The position numbers and the translations under genes were made by a program. The notes beneath the pieces are model-generated. The model saw nothing but the letters and a program-made list of their open reading frames with translations, ran no database searches and was not told the origin of the DNA. A stretch of DNA of 64,000 bases from JBJXHG01 sp046160865 (GTDB lineage: Bacteria; Planctomycetota; UBA1135; GCA-002686595): positions 27,563-91,562 of the forward strand of contig JBJXHG010000181.1 of assembly GCA_046160865.1 (NCBI GenBank). Direction: 5' to 3'. Position 1 is the stretch's first letter. Every line of letters starts with the position of its first letter. This document shows, piece by piece, positions 50,526 to 59,798 of this stretch.

Positions 50526-53369
50526 ATGAAACGAACCTCGTTCGATCGTTACGCGTGCGCGTCGCTCGGCATCGCGCTACTCGCGCTGGCGCCGTCCGCG
50601 CGAGCGCAGTGTCCGCAGTTCGCGACGGAGTTCGATCCGCCCGGTTCCGACGCGACCGTGGATGCGTTCTGCGTCTTCGACGACGGCAGCGGACCCGCGC
50701 TGTACGTCGGCGGTTCGTTCAACGGCATCGGTTCCGTGGGGACGAGCGGCATCGCGCTGTGGGATGGAGCGACGTGGTCCGACGTCGGCGGCGGATTGAA
50801 CGAGATGACGATCCCGCCGGACACGTTCACGACGATCAAGCGGATCCATGCGCTCGCGACGTACGACGATGGCAGCGGGCCGGCGCTTTTTGCGGCCGGA
50901 TCGTTCCAGCGGATCGGCGGCATCCTCGCGAGCAACGTCGCGCGTTGGGACGGCCACGTTTGGACGCCGCTCGGCGCGGGCGTGTCGTCGACGGCGACCA
51001 CGCTGTGCGTTTACGACGATGGCAGTGGTCCGGCGCTCTACGTGGGCGGCACGTTCGCGCACGCGGGCGCCGTCGCTGCGAACGGGATCGCGAAGTGGGA
51101 TGGTACGAGTTGGTCGAGCTTGGGTTCGGGCGCGACGGGGACGGTATGGACGCTTGCCGTGTACGACGACTTGCTCGGCGGAGGAGCCGTGCTCGTCGCC
51201 GGCGGCACGTTCACCACGATGGACGCGGTCGGCGCGAGCAACATCGCGCGTTGGGACGGCGCGAGTTGGTCGTCCTTCGGCAGCGGAATGAACGCGACGG
51301 TCAACGCGCTCGGCGTCTTCGATCTCGATGGCTCGGGTGGCAACTCACCGCGACTCTACGCAGCGGGCGGTTTCACTGTCGCCGGTGGCGCATCGGTGCA
51401 CGGCGTCGCGCAGTGGAACGGCACGGCTTGGGCACAATTCAGCGCGGGACCGCAGTACATCTTCGGCGGATACGTGCGCTCGATGCTCGTGCACGACGAC
51501 GGCTCCGGCGCGGCGCTGTACGTCACCGGAAGGTTCTCGAGCTTCTCGGGAACGAGCGCGAACAACGTGGCGCGCTGGAAGCCCACGGCATGGTCGAGCC
51601 TCGCGAGCGGCGTCGACGGACAAAGTGGCTTCACGACGACGGCCGGTCCGATGATCGCGTTCGACGACGGCTCGGGTCCGGCGCTGTACGTGGGTGGCAA
51701 CTTCGATCGTGCGGGCGGTGTGTCCGCCCTCGATCTTGCGAAGTGGGACGGAGCTCAGTGGTCGCAAGTCGGCAGTACCCTCGGCCTGCGACACGCGGTG
51801 CGCTCGTTCGCAGAGTTCGACGACGGCACCGGACCCGCGCTGTACGTCGGCGGCGGCTTCGCCGATGCGGCCGGAACTCCGGTGAACCACATCGCGAAGT
51901 GGACGGGGACGCAGTGGAGCCCGCTCGGAACCGGCCTCGTTCCGTACACGTTCCTGCCGCGCGAGGTCACCGCGTCGGACATGTCCGTGTACGACGACGG
52001 CAGCGGCCCGGCGCTCTACGTCTGCGGAAGCTTGGTGGCCGCGGGCGGACAACCCGCGCGCTACATCGCGCGCTGGAACGGCGCCGCGTGGTCGAACGTC
52101 GGCGACGGGTTCCCGTCGGCGGCCTACGCGCTCGCCGTGTACGACGACGGTGTCGGCAACGGACCCGCGCTGTTCGCCGCGGGCAGCATGCACAAGCTTT
52201 TTCGCTGGGACGGCACCTCGTGGACCACGCCCGAGGGTGTCAGCGGAATCGTGCAAGCGCTCGCGGTCCACGACGACGGCACCGGCAACGGACCGGAACT
52301 CTACGTCGCGGGCAGCTACGCGAATCTGGGTCCGGTGCAGGTGAACAATGTCGGCAAGTGGCGCAGCGGCGCATGCGGACCGTGCGGCAGCACGCTCGCC
52401 GGCGGGATGAATGGCAGCGTCGTCGCGCTGAGCGTCTTCGACGAACAGCGCAGCGGCGATCCGCAGCTCGTCGCCGGCGGCGGGTTCACGATCGCAGGCG
52501 GAGTCGCCGCCGAGAACGTCGCGCGCTGGAACGGACACGCGTGGTTGCCGATGGGCGAAGGTCTGCCGGGCTTCGTCACCGCGCTCGTGGTGTTCGACGA
52601 AGGAGCCGGTGCTGCTCCCGTGCTTTACGCGGCAGGTCAACGCGCGCTCCCGGCGCGCGCCTATCTCGCGCGCTGGGACGGCGCGCATTGGACGCAGGTC
52701 GGCGGGGATTGGACTGGCACGTTCGCAACGACCCATTCGCCCGGCGTCGCTCGTCTGTTCGCGACGCGCGCTGGCGCGGACGGTCGCGCGCATTTGTGGG
52801 CGGGAGGCGTGTTCATGTCCGCGGGCGGAACGCCGGCTTGGAACGTCGCCGACCTCGCCGGATGTCCGTCCTCGCCCGGAACGGCGTTCTGTTTCGGCGA
52901 CGGGTCGATGCTCACGCCGTGTCCGTGCGCGCCGCCCGACGCCGTGCCGAACCCGAGCGGCGGAGTCGACGGCGGCTGCGCGAACGCACTGCACCTCGAC
53001 GGCGGCCAACTCGCCGCGAGCGGTGCCACGAACCCGGATTGCGTCGTGTTGCGTGCGACGCGCCTGGCGCCGTTCGGCTTCGCGTTCTTCGTCGCGGGCG
53101 ACGGCGCGCAACCCGACGGTTTCGCCTCCGGCGACGGTCTGCGTTGCTCGGACGGCGCGCTCGTGCGCTTCGGCGCACGGAACGCCGTCCACGGCGAGGT
53201 CCGTTATCCCGATTCGCCGCAAGAGCTGCCGTTGCACGACGTCGCCGCAGTCGCGCCGGGCACCGGAGTGACGACGTACTTCCAAGTCGTGTATCGCGAC
53301 ACGGCGCCGGGCTTCTGCAACGCAAGCACGTTCAATCTGACGAACGCGTACCAGATCACTTGGAACTAG
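50526..53369 (+). CDS. large secreted propeller-repeat protein with C-terminal planctomycete Cys module
   Basis: A 947-residue exported protein (signal ASLGIALLALAPSARAQ). About fourteen units of 50-60 residues follow, each VYDDGSGPALYVGG.F, then ...NVARWDG..W..LGSG, a beta-propeller-like pattern with a calcium-type DDGSG loop in most units. The last 170 residues are a separate module: GTAFCFGDGSMLTPCPC, GGVDGGCANALHL, GDGLRCSDGALVRFG, PLHDVAAV, YFQVVYRDTAPGFCN, ending LTNAYQITWN. The same module stands alone in the next gene and ends the gene at 63763. It may be an anchoring or sorting domain. ATG 50526 is chosen for the signal peptide. Confidence 0.82.
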   Translation: MKRTSFDRYACASLGIALLALAPSARAQCPQFATEFDPPGSDATVDAFCVFDDGSGPALYVGGSFNGIGSVGTSGIALWDGATWSDVGGGLNEMTIPPDTFTTIKRIHALATYDDGSGPALFAAGSFQRIGGILASNVARWDGHVWTPLGAGVSSTATTLCVYDDGSGPALYVGGTFAHAGAVAANGIAKWDGTSWSSLGSGATGTVWTLAVYDDLLGGGAVLVAGGTFTTMDAVGASNIARWDGASWSSFGSGMNATVNALGVFDLDGSGGNSPRLYAAGGFTVAGGASVHGVAQWNGTAWAQFSAGPQYIFGGYVRSMLVHDDGSGAALYVTGRFSSFSGTSANNVARWKPTAWSSLASGVDGQSGFTTTAGPMIAFDDGSGPALYVGGNFDRAGGVSALDLAKWDGAQWSQVGSTLGLRHAVRSFAEFDDGTGPALYVGGGFADAAGTPVNHIAKWTGTQWSPLGTGLVPYTFLPREVTASDMSVYDDGSGPALYVCGSLVAAGGQPARYIARWNGAAWSNVGDGFPSAAYALAVYDDGVGNGPALFAAGSMHKLFRWDGTSWTTPEGVSGIVQALAVHDDGTGNGPELYVAGSYANLGPVQVNNVGKWRSGACGPCGSTLAGGMNGSVVALSVFDEQRSGDPQLVAGGGFTIAGGVAAENVARWNGHAWLPMGEGLPGFVTALVVFDEGAGAAPVLYAAGQRALPARAYLARWDGAHWTQVGGDWTGTFATTHSPGVARLFATRAGADGRAHLWAGGVFMSAGGTPAWNVADLAGCPSSPGTAFCFGDGSMLTPCPCAPPDAVPNPSGGVDGGCANALHLDGGQLAASGATNPDCVVLRATRLAPFGFAFFVAGDGAQPDGFASGDGLRCSDGALVRFGARNAVHGEVRYPDSPQELPLHDVAAVAPGTGVTTYFQVVYRDTAPGFCNASTFNLTNAYQITWN

Positions 53370-53423
53370 TCTGCGGACGAGTGTGAGATCCGCGCGCGCG
53401 GTCGCTCGTCTCGACCCCGCCTC

Positions 53424-53461
53424 CGACGCCGGACGCACCGGCATCGTGGCCGGCGGCGTCG
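53424..53461 (+). terminator. hairpin after the propeller-repeat gene
   Basis: CGACGCC at 53424-53430 pairs with GGCGTCG at 53455-53461, enclosing a second stem (CCGG..CCGG) in the loop; 55 bp after the stop. The rest of the 192-bp gap holds a good GAGGAGG ribosome site for the next gene. Confidence 0.4.
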
Positions 53462-53561
53462 AGCGGTAGTGACTCCTGAGGGTTTCCGCGGAGCGTGAGC
53501 GCGAAGTCCCTGCATTGCGCGGACCGGAATCTCGCGGACAATCCGTAGAGGAGGCCATCTC

Positions 53562-54137
53562 ATGATCCGCACCGTCGCATCGCTCACGTTCGTCGCGCTC
53601 GCCGCCGCTCCGGCGCGCGCCGCCGGCACCTTCGGACCCGGCACCGCGTTCTGCTTCGGCGACGGCTCGATGCTGACCGCGTGTCCGTGCGCCGCCCCCG
53701 ATGTCGTGCCGACTCCGAGCGGCGGTGCGGACGGCGGCTGCGCGAACGCGTTCCATCTCGGCGGCGGAAAGCTGGATGGGGCCGGGTCCTCGAATCCCGA
53801 CGCGGTGACGTTGAGCGCGACGCGTCTGCCGCCCGACTCGTTCAGCGTGTTCTTCGCCGGCGACGGCGCCGAGCCGGACGGGCTCGCCTTTGGAGACGGC
53901 GTGAAGTGCGTGCGCGGCGCGCTCTTGCGCTTCGGCGGGCAGGTCGCGACCGGCGGAGTCGCGCTGTATCCGCGGCCCGAGATCGGCCACACGCTCCCGC
54001 TGCACGACGTGACGGCGTCGTCGATCGGCGGCGGTGCCACGATCTACTATCAGGTGCTGTACCGGAACGCGGCGGGCACGTTCTGCAATCCGAGCCCGTT
54101 CAATCTGACGAACGGCTATCAGGTGACGTGGAACTGA
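53562..54137 (+). CDS. secreted stand-alone Cys module protein
   Basis: A 191-residue exported protein: signal (IRTVASLTFVALAAAPARA) followed directly by the module that ends the upstream giant protein: FCFGDGSMLTACPC, GGADGGCANAFHL, GDGVKCVRGALLRFG, PLHDVTASS, YYQVLYRNAAGTFCN, ending LTNGYQVTWN. Cys positions are conserved between the two. A copy on its own shows that the module folds independently. It sits next to its longer relative, perhaps by duplication. GAGGAGG upstream supports ATG 53562. Function unknown. Confidence 0.78.
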   Translation: MIRTVASLTFVALAAAPARAAGTFGPGTAFCFGDGSMLTACPCAAPDVVPTPSGGADGGCANAFHLGGGKLDGAGSSNPDAVTLSATRLPPDSFSVFFAGDGAEPDGLAFGDGVKCVRGALLRFGGQVATGGVALYPRPEIGHTLPLHDVTASSIGGGATIYYQVLYRNAAGTFCNPSPFNLTNGYQVTWN

Positions 54138-54161
54138 GGCGGGGAATGGCGCCGATCGGGG

Positions 54162-55715
54162 TCAGTCGCCGTCACCGTCTCCACCTTCGTCGTCTTCGTC
54201 CTTCTCCTTGTCCTTGATCTTGGAGATTCGTACGGACTGCTCGTACCCGAGCTCCTTCGCGAGCTTCTCGAGACGTCGACCCTCGTCTTCCGTGTCCTTG
54301 GACTGCCGCAGAACGTAGCCGAGCACGCCGTAGATCTCGCCGTCGAGCGGGTCGATCTCGAGCGCCTTGCGCAGGTGCGACACCGCTTCCTCGGTCTTGC
54401 CGCGCGCGAAGATGAGCTGCGAGCGCAGGAGGTACGCCGTCGTTCGCCGCGAGCCGCCGTCGATCGCTTCGCCGAGCAGGCGCATCGCGCGCAGCGGACG
54501 GTTGTTGCGCGCCGCGTCGACGCCCGCCTGGGCCTTCCCGTCGACGCTCTCGATCTTGATGTTCGTGTCGACGTACTCGTGCCACTCGTTCTCGAGCTTT
54601 CGCAGCGCGATCGCGTCCTTGATGCCGATCTCGCGCATGAACACCTTCAAGACCTCCTCCCCTTTCATGCTCTGGAGGTTGTCGACGACGATGTTGATGC
54701 GGTCGACGTCCTTGCCCTTGGCGAGGGCGACCATGAACTTCGGGAACTTCTCCTTGTAGCGCTCGTCGTTCATCAGGAAGTGCACGAGCGACCAGCCCCA
54801 CGTGTAGTGCTCGAACATCGAATCGGTGCTCAGGAGCTTTGAGAGCTCCATGCGTTTGCCCGACGCGACATCGTCTTGGATCTGGACCACGCGGCCTTCG
54901 AGGATCAACCCCATCGACAGCTTGCGCGCCTCGGAGTCCCAGTGGCTCGCGCCGTAGTACTCCGCGACGGACTCGCCGGGGAAGTGCGGGTACGCGAAAC
55001 CGAGGTCGATCAGCTTCTGTAGGTAGTGATTGGCTTCGTGGAACATCACCTCGATGCTGAGGTCCGGATCGCGGCGGTCGTAGTAGATGTTGAGCTCCCA
55101 CGGCCGCACGTAGCGGAAGGTTCCGAGCACGTTGGCGCTGTTGCCCGTCACCTGCATGTACGTCTGGATATTGGCGTGCAGGCAGACCTTCAGGCGATCG
55201 CTCTTCCCGGGCGTCTTGATCTTCCAGAACTTCGCGAACGCCTGGAAATACGCCTCCATCGTGTCGCGGTACTCTTCGAAGATGTGCTGCGGCACCGTGT
55301 ACTCGAAGTGGAAGTGCGACGTGTCGTGCTGCTTGCGATTGATCCATTCCTTCGCCGCGCGCGCTTCCTCGAGCTCCTTGCGCTTCCCCTCGAGCTTCTT
55401 CTGGACGAGGTCGTCGCGCCGCTTGAGCGTGACCCACTTGCCGTCGTAGCGCACTTGGCCTTCGGCGAGCTTCTGCTCTTCGTCGGGCGTCGCGGGCGGA
55501 GGCGCCGGCTCGTTCGACAGCACGACGTCGAGCACCAGCGCTTCTGGAACGAGGATCGTGCCGTTCTGGAAGTGCATCGAGTAGCCGGCCTCGGCGCGCT
55601 CGATCTTCGACACTTCGAAGAACCGCCCGTCTTTCAGGCCGATGATGTCCTGCGCATGCACCGAAGCGACGGACGCGGCCGCGAACGTTGCGACAAGGAG
55701 GCGATGGAGTTTCAT
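54162..55715 (-). CDS. exported DUF1570/peptidase-MA-like metallopeptidase with TPR
   Basis: A 517-residue exported protein (signal KLHRLLVATFAAASVASVHAQ). A helical region is followed by a gluzincin-type site: FHEANHYLQKL with HEANH at 226-230, and GESVAEYYG with Glu248/252 as third ligand candidates, as in peptidase-MA/DUF1570 proteins common in Planctomycetota. Residues 400-480 hold TPR-like helices (AVSHLRKALEIDPLDGEIYGVLGYVL), and the tail is acidic/basic low complexity (KDKEKDEDDEGGDGDGD). Met 55715 gives the signal. It follows the next gene upstream by five bases and is probably its operon partner. Confidence 0.75.
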   Translation of the reverse strand: MKLHRLLVATFAAASVASVHAQDIIGLKDGRFFEVSKIERAEAGYSMHFQNGTILVPEALVLDVVLSNEPAPPPATPDEEQKLAEGQVRYDGKWVTLKRRDDLVQKKLEGKRKELEEARAAKEWINRKQHDTSHFHFEYTVPQHIFEEYRDTMEAYFQAFAKFWKIKTPGKSDRLKVCLHANIQTYMQVTGNSANVLGTFRYVRPWELNIYYDRRDPDLSIEVMFHEANHYLQKLIDLGFAYPHFPGESVAEYYGASHWDSEARKLSMGLILEGRVVQIQDDVASGKRMELSKLLSTDSMFEHYTWGWSLVHFLMNDERYKEKFPKFMVALAKGKDVDRINIVVDNLQSMKGEEVLKVFMREIGIKDAIALRKLENEWHEYVDTNIKIESVDGKAQAGVDAARNNRPLRAMRLLGEAIDGGSRRTTAYLLRSQLIFARGKTEEAVSHLRKALEIDPLDGEIYGVLGYVLRQSKDTEDEGRRLEKLAKELGYEQSVRISKIKDKEKDEDDEGGDGDGD

Positions 55716-55720
55716 GGCGG

Positions 55721-57343
55721 TCAGTCGACGGACTCGCGATAGGCCGCTTCGAAGCTCTTCCAATCGGCGTCGGACCAGTGCTTGAAAGTCAACGTCATCG
55801 ACTCCTCGAGCAGTCGCTTCTCGGCTCGCTTGAACGTTTGCTGGCGTTCCTTGTACTGATCGTTCTCCGCTTCCTCGCTCTCGGCGTCGCCCGAGCCATC
55901 GTCGTCACCCTGGCTCTCGGCCTCGATCCCGCGCGCGATGTCGCGGACGTGCTTCACGTACACGGGAAAGAGATCCTTGAACTTCTTGTTCGACAAGCCC
56001 TCACCGCGCACGAGGAACGCTGCGAGCGCGGAGGCTTCCGCGACGTTGACGTAGCTCTCGAAGTCTTCGGACGTCATGGCGAGGATCTCGCGTGCCGTGT
56101 GCAGCTTCCCGTCACGCGCGGCGTTGCGCATGACCTCGCGATCCCAGTGGTCGGTGGTGACGACGATCTTGCCACTCTTGCTGCGCAGCTGTCCGATGAG
56201 GTCGCGCAAGCCGAACATCAACCACGGCGGCTGCGAGAAATAGAAATCGCGATCGCGGTCGATGAGCCACACGCGCAGGATTCCCGCGCCGAGCGAGTAC
56301 AGCTCGTATCCTGACGCGCCAGCGGTGTCCTTGTGGATGACCACCTCGAGGCTCGTGAAGTTGGCCGTGGTGTCCGAGCGGAACGCGGCCTCCTCGTCCT
56401 GGTCCTTGCAGATCCGAATGATCGGAGCACGTACGTACTCGCCGGTGCCGATGAACGAGAACGTGCTCTCGAGGTACTTCAGCACCGCCTCGGCGTGCTC
56501 CACGACCTTCTTCGCGTAACGCTCGTCGGCGTGGTTGAGCACGAGGAACCGGCCCATCTGCTTGACGACCCAATCGTCCGGTAGAGAGGCTTTCGCACGG
56601 GTGTGTGCCTCGCGCTCCATCGCCGTGCGACGCGACTTGCGCTCCTCGGGAGTCAAGTCGTCGAGCTCGAGGAACGTGAGCGCGCGGCCGCCCGTCGACG
56701 CGCCGGCGAGATTGCCGGCGGTGCGCGGGATCGTGCGGAACGACTTGAAGCAGCGCTGGACCTCGGGTTGCAGCTTGTCGTATGCGCTGTCGAGGCAGAT
56801 GAACTCCACCGCCACGTCGACGTCCGGGATGTGATAGATCCACGTCACGATCCGCGCGCGGACGTCCGATCCGCGCGGCTCGATCGTGTGCTCGAGCGTG
56901 GTGACCGCGATCTCGCTCGATGTGATCTCCTTCTCCTCGGTCAAGTAGAAGCCGACGCCCTGCATCCGCGCGGCGAGGAACTCCTTGTAGTTCTTGTAGG
57001 GACTGTCGATCTCGATGATCGCTTCCTTCTTGCCGTCCTTCGTCTTGATCTCGACCTTCGTGCGCTCGGTTGCGTCCTCCTTCACGAACGCGCTCATCAA
57101 CATCGTGGGCGCGTAGCTCGCAGTGCCCTGCTTGCTGCCGGCGAAGTTCTCCTTCGACGAGAGGTACTTGCCGACGATCCAGCGCTCGTCGGAGCTCGTC
57201 GGAATCTCCTTCCACTCGCGCGGCGTCTGCATCTTGAATCCGACGCGCTCGTCCTTGTGTTCGAACAGAGCCGGCGCAGCCGACACCGTGCGGACGACGA
57301 GCGCGAGAACTACGAGTACGAGTCGGAACGAACGAGCGATCAT
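55721..57343 (-). CDS. exported DUF1570-like protein without a zinc motif
   Basis: A 540-residue exported protein (signal IARSFRLVLVVLALVVRTVSA). The N-terminal 200 residues look like a PsbP/DcrB-type fold (GFKMQTPREWKEIPTSS, WIYHIPDVDVAVEFICLD). The second half resembles the DUF1570 partner downstream: DWVVKQMGRFLVLNHADERYAKKVVEHAEAVLKYLE, and a segment FSQPPWLMFGLRDLIGQL placed where such peptidases have PPWL.EG. No HExxH is present, so it is likely non-catalytic. Coiled, acidic tail. Met 57343 is the start. Only five bases separate it from the HEANH protein, suggesting the two act as a pair. Confidence 0.65.
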   Translation of the reverse strand: MIARSFRLVLVVLALVVRTVSAAPALFEHKDERVGFKMQTPREWKEIPTSSDERWIVGKYLSSKENFAGSKQGTASYAPTMLMSAFVKEDATERTKVEIKTKDGKKEAIIEIDSPYKNYKEFLAARMQGVGFYLTEEKEITSSEIAVTTLEHTIEPRGSDVRARIVTWIYHIPDVDVAVEFICLDSAYDKLQPEVQRCFKSFRTIPRTAGNLAGASTGGRALTFLELDDLTPEERKSRRTAMEREAHTRAKASLPDDWVVKQMGRFLVLNHADERYAKKVVEHAEAVLKYLESTFSFIGTGEYVRAPIIRICKDQDEEAAFRSDTTANFTSLEVVIHKDTAGASGYELYSLGAGILRVWLIDRDRDFYFSQPPWLMFGLRDLIGQLRSKSGKIVVTTDHWDREVMRNAARDGKLHTAREILAMTSEDFESYVNVAEASALAAFLVRGEGLSNKKFKDLFPVYVKHVRDIARGIEAESQGDDDGSGDAESEEAENDQYKERQQTFKRAEKRLLEESMTLTFKHWSDADWKSFEAAYRESVD

Positions 57344-57504
57344 GAACAGCCTCCCGCCGCGTGCACGCGGCGCTGGCGCGACCCTATCATGCGAATCGCA
57401 AACCTCGACCATCTTCCGGCGAGCACGGGATTCTACCGCGCGTTGCCGACTCTCCCAGGACGCTCAGGATGGCGGCGAGCGTCATGAAAGAACAGGATTT
57501 CACG

Positions 57505-57918
57505 ATGTCGATTCGGACGTGTTTCCTCGCCGGCGCGGTGCTCGTCTGCGGATGCGCGGGCTCGCGCGCGCGGCACCTTCCCGCACACGGAGCGCTTGGT
57601 CCGTACTCCGCCGCCGTCGTCGCGGGCGAGCATATGTTCGTCTCGGGGAAGATCGGCAAGACCGGTGGCGACTTCGTCACGGAGGCCGAGAGCGCGCTCG
57701 AGGCGGTTGCCGCCGACCTCGCGCGCGAAGGCTTGACGCTCGCCGATGTCGTTTCCGCGACGGTGTACCTCACCGACATGCAACGGTACGCGGAGTTCAA
57801 CCAGGTCTACGCGCGCAAGGTCCCGCCGCCCTACCCCGCGCGCACGTGCATCGCCGTCGTAGCTTTGCCCGCGGGCGCACGCGTCGAAGTCCAGGTCATC
57901 GCGCGCGTGCGGCGTTGA
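57505..57918 (+). CDS. RidA-family lipoprotein
   Basis: RidA/YjgF proteins hydrolyse reactive enamines and imines, usually in the cytoplasm. This 137-residue member has the full fold: GPYSAAVVAGEHMFVSGKIGK, ALEAVAADLAREGLTLADVVSATVYLTDM and PPPYPARTCIAVVALPAGARVEVQVIA, with the conserved Arg of ARTC. Unusually, MSIRTCFLAGAVLVCGCAGS at the start is a lipoprotein signal, so it should act outside the cytoplasm. Met 57484 is an alternative start. It converges closely with the next gene. Confidence 0.82.
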   Translation: MSIRTCFLAGAVLVCGCAGSRARHLPAHGALGPYSAAVVAGEHMFVSGKIGKTGGDFVTEAESALEAVAADLAREGLTLADVVSATVYLTDMQRYAEFNQVYARKVPPPYPARTCIAVVALPAGARVEVQVIARVRR

Positions 57919-57939
57919 GCTGCGCGCGGACGCGCAAGC

Positions 57940-58995
57940 TTAGGCCGCCTCGCCCTCCGGCATGGCCGGCTCCGCTTCGACGGCTCCGAAGCGGCGCGTG
58001 AACATCGCCGTCGCGAGCAAGCCGATGAGCACCGCGAACCACAGCGTGCACAGGCGAATCAGTAACGTGGCCGACACGGCCTTCGCTGCCGCGGCTTCGA
58101 CGGGGATGCCCGCTCGGATGTACCGGCCGCGCAGCAACGCACCGAGCGACGCTTCCGTCACGCCCAGGCCGCCCGGGAACAGCACGAGCACGGCGCCGGC
58201 GACGGCGCTCAGCGCGAACGTGTACACCGCGAACAGGAACGGCACCGTCCCCGGAGCGAGCGCGCTCGCGATCAGCCAGAACGCGGTGCACTCGAGGCTC
58301 CAGCCGATCGCGGCGAGCGTGGTCGGCAGCAGGATCTCGCTCGGCGCGAACAGCACGCGCATGCTCGCGAACGCGCCCTCGATCTTCGGCGCGAGCCGTG
58401 ACACGACCGGCGTGCGGCGCGCGATCGCGAGCAGGCTGCGGCGACCGCGCTCCGAGCTGACGAGCGCGAGGAGCACGATGCACAGCGCGAGTGTCGCCCA
58501 GAAGACCCAGGTCGACTCGGGCTGCGTCGCGATGCCGCCGACGGCGATCAGCACCAGGAATCCGAGCAAGTCGGTGAAGCGTTCCGCGAGCACGATCGGC
58601 GCGCTCTTGTGCACCGGCGTTCCGGCGACGCGGCGCAGGAGCCACGACTTGAACGCCTCACCCATCTTTCCGGGCGTCACGGTCCACGCGAAGCCGGAGA
58701 GATAGACGAGCCACGACGTCCGTCGGTCGAGCTCGATCGCGAGCAGTCGGCGATAGCGCTCCCAGCGCAGGAACCGGACGGCGTGGTTCGCGAACGACAG
58801 CGCGAGTGCCACCGGCACGAGCACCCAGGGAAAGTTCGCCAGGCTCTGCCGCACGGCCGAGAAGTCCGCCCAGAACGCGAACGCCGCGTAGACGAGCAAC
58901 GCGCACAGGACCAGGACGAGCAAGCGGCGCGCGAGCTTGCGAGGAAAGACCGACGAGGTCGGTGGCGCACGGCGGACCGGTTCGCTCGGCGGCAT
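57940..58995 (-). CDS. lysylphosphatidylglycerol synthase-type transmembrane protein (UPF0104)
   Basis: A 351-residue membrane protein with seven to eight helices and the family's landmarks: SFANHAVRFLRWERYRRLL, GFAWTVTPGKMGEAFKSWLL, VLAERFTDLLGFLVLIAVGG and the late LFPGGLGVTEASLGALL. It lacks the soluble aminoacyl-transfer domain of MprF, so it corresponds to the stand-alone flippase-like half, often tied to envelope lipid or glycan transport. ATG 58995 is the start. Substrate unknown. Confidence 0.85.
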   Translation of the reverse strand: MPPSEPVRRAPPTSSVFPRKLARRLLVLVLCALLVYAAFAFWADFSAVRQSLANFPWVLVPVALALSFANHAVRFLRWERYRRLLAIELDRRTSWLVYLSGFAWTVTPGKMGEAFKSWLLRRVAGTPVHKSAPIVLAERFTDLLGFLVLIAVGGIATQPESTWVFWATLALCIVLLALVSSERGRRSLLAIARRTPVVSRLAPKIEGAFASMRVLFAPSEILLPTTLAAIGWSLECTAFWLIASALAPGTVPFLFAVYTFALSAVAGAVLVLFPGGLGVTEASLGALLRGRYIRAGIPVEAAAAKAVSATLLIRLCTLWFAVLIGLLATAMFTRRFGAVEAEPAMPEGEAA

Positions 58996-59136
58996 GGGCC
59001 GAGCATTCTATAGCGGTGGACTCAGCACGTTCGCGCTCCGCGCGCGAGTTCCGGGGGATCCTCGCGTCGGCACACCGACCCGCGCGAGTGCGGGCGGCTC
59101 GAAAGTCGCGTCGTCGGACATTAGTCTCGCAAAGCG

Positions 59137-59691
59137 ATGGCCGCACTCCTCGAGAACGATACCGCCCTCCTCCTCGTGCTCGCGGGCACGGTCGTGGCCG
59201 CGCTCGTCACCGCCGTCGCGGCCTGGCTCGTGATCGTGCGCCTGCGCGCGATCGAGGACCGGCTCGGGCGGCTCGATCGACTCGATGACCTGCAGCGCGG
59301 CGTCGCGCGCTTCTTGGAGGAACGCGGGGAGCTCGACCTCAAGCGCGTCGAGCACGCGCTCTACGACATCCGCGACGGACAGAAGCGCGTCGAGGACCGC
59401 ATGCTCGCCGTGATCGAGAGCCGCGCGAGTGCGGGCGGTGGCTCGGCGCTGCTCGGCGCGCCGACCGGCGGCGCGCTCGCGGAGCGCGTCGTCACGCGCT
59501 TGCTCGCGCTCGGCTACGAGCGCGTGCAGCTCGTGTCGAGCACCGACGAGCTCGCGGTCGTCGCCGAGAGCGGCGGCGAGGTGCTCGTCGAGGCGCGCCG
59601 CGACGGGGCTCCGTGCAAGGGCCGCGTGCGCGTGAAGCAAGGCGCGATCGTCGACGTCGCGATCCAGTCGGCGTACTCGGCGTTTCCCTAG
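59137..59691 (+). CDS. membrane-anchored coiled-coil protein of unknown function
   Basis: A 184-residue protein: one N-terminal helix (ALLLVLAGTVVAALVTAVAAWLVIVRL), a coiled coil (residues 38-90, RAIEDRLGRLDRLDDLQRGVARFLEERGELDLKRVEHAL in its core), a Gly-rich hinge and a C-terminal alpha/beta domain (RVVTRLLALGYERVQLV, GGEVLVEARRDGAPCKGRVRVKQGAIVDV). I do not recognise the family. It precedes asnS by about 110 bp on the same strand. Confidence 0.6.
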   Translation: MAALLENDTALLLVLAGTVVAALVTAVAAWLVIVRLRAIEDRLGRLDRLDDLQRGVARFLEERGELDLKRVEHALYDIRDGQKRVEDRMLAVIESRASAGGGSALLGAPTGGALAERVVTRLLALGYERVQLVSSTDELAVVAESGGEVLVEARRDGAPCKGRVRVKQGAIVDVAIQSAYSAFP

Positions 59692-59798
59692 CGCGCCGCT
59701 TTCGCGGCGCGCGAATGAATCGGCCCGCGCCGCGACTCTCGTGGTCGTGCGAGGGCGTTGGCCACCGTAGCCAGCGCGCGGCGGGCTCTTTATCTTCT

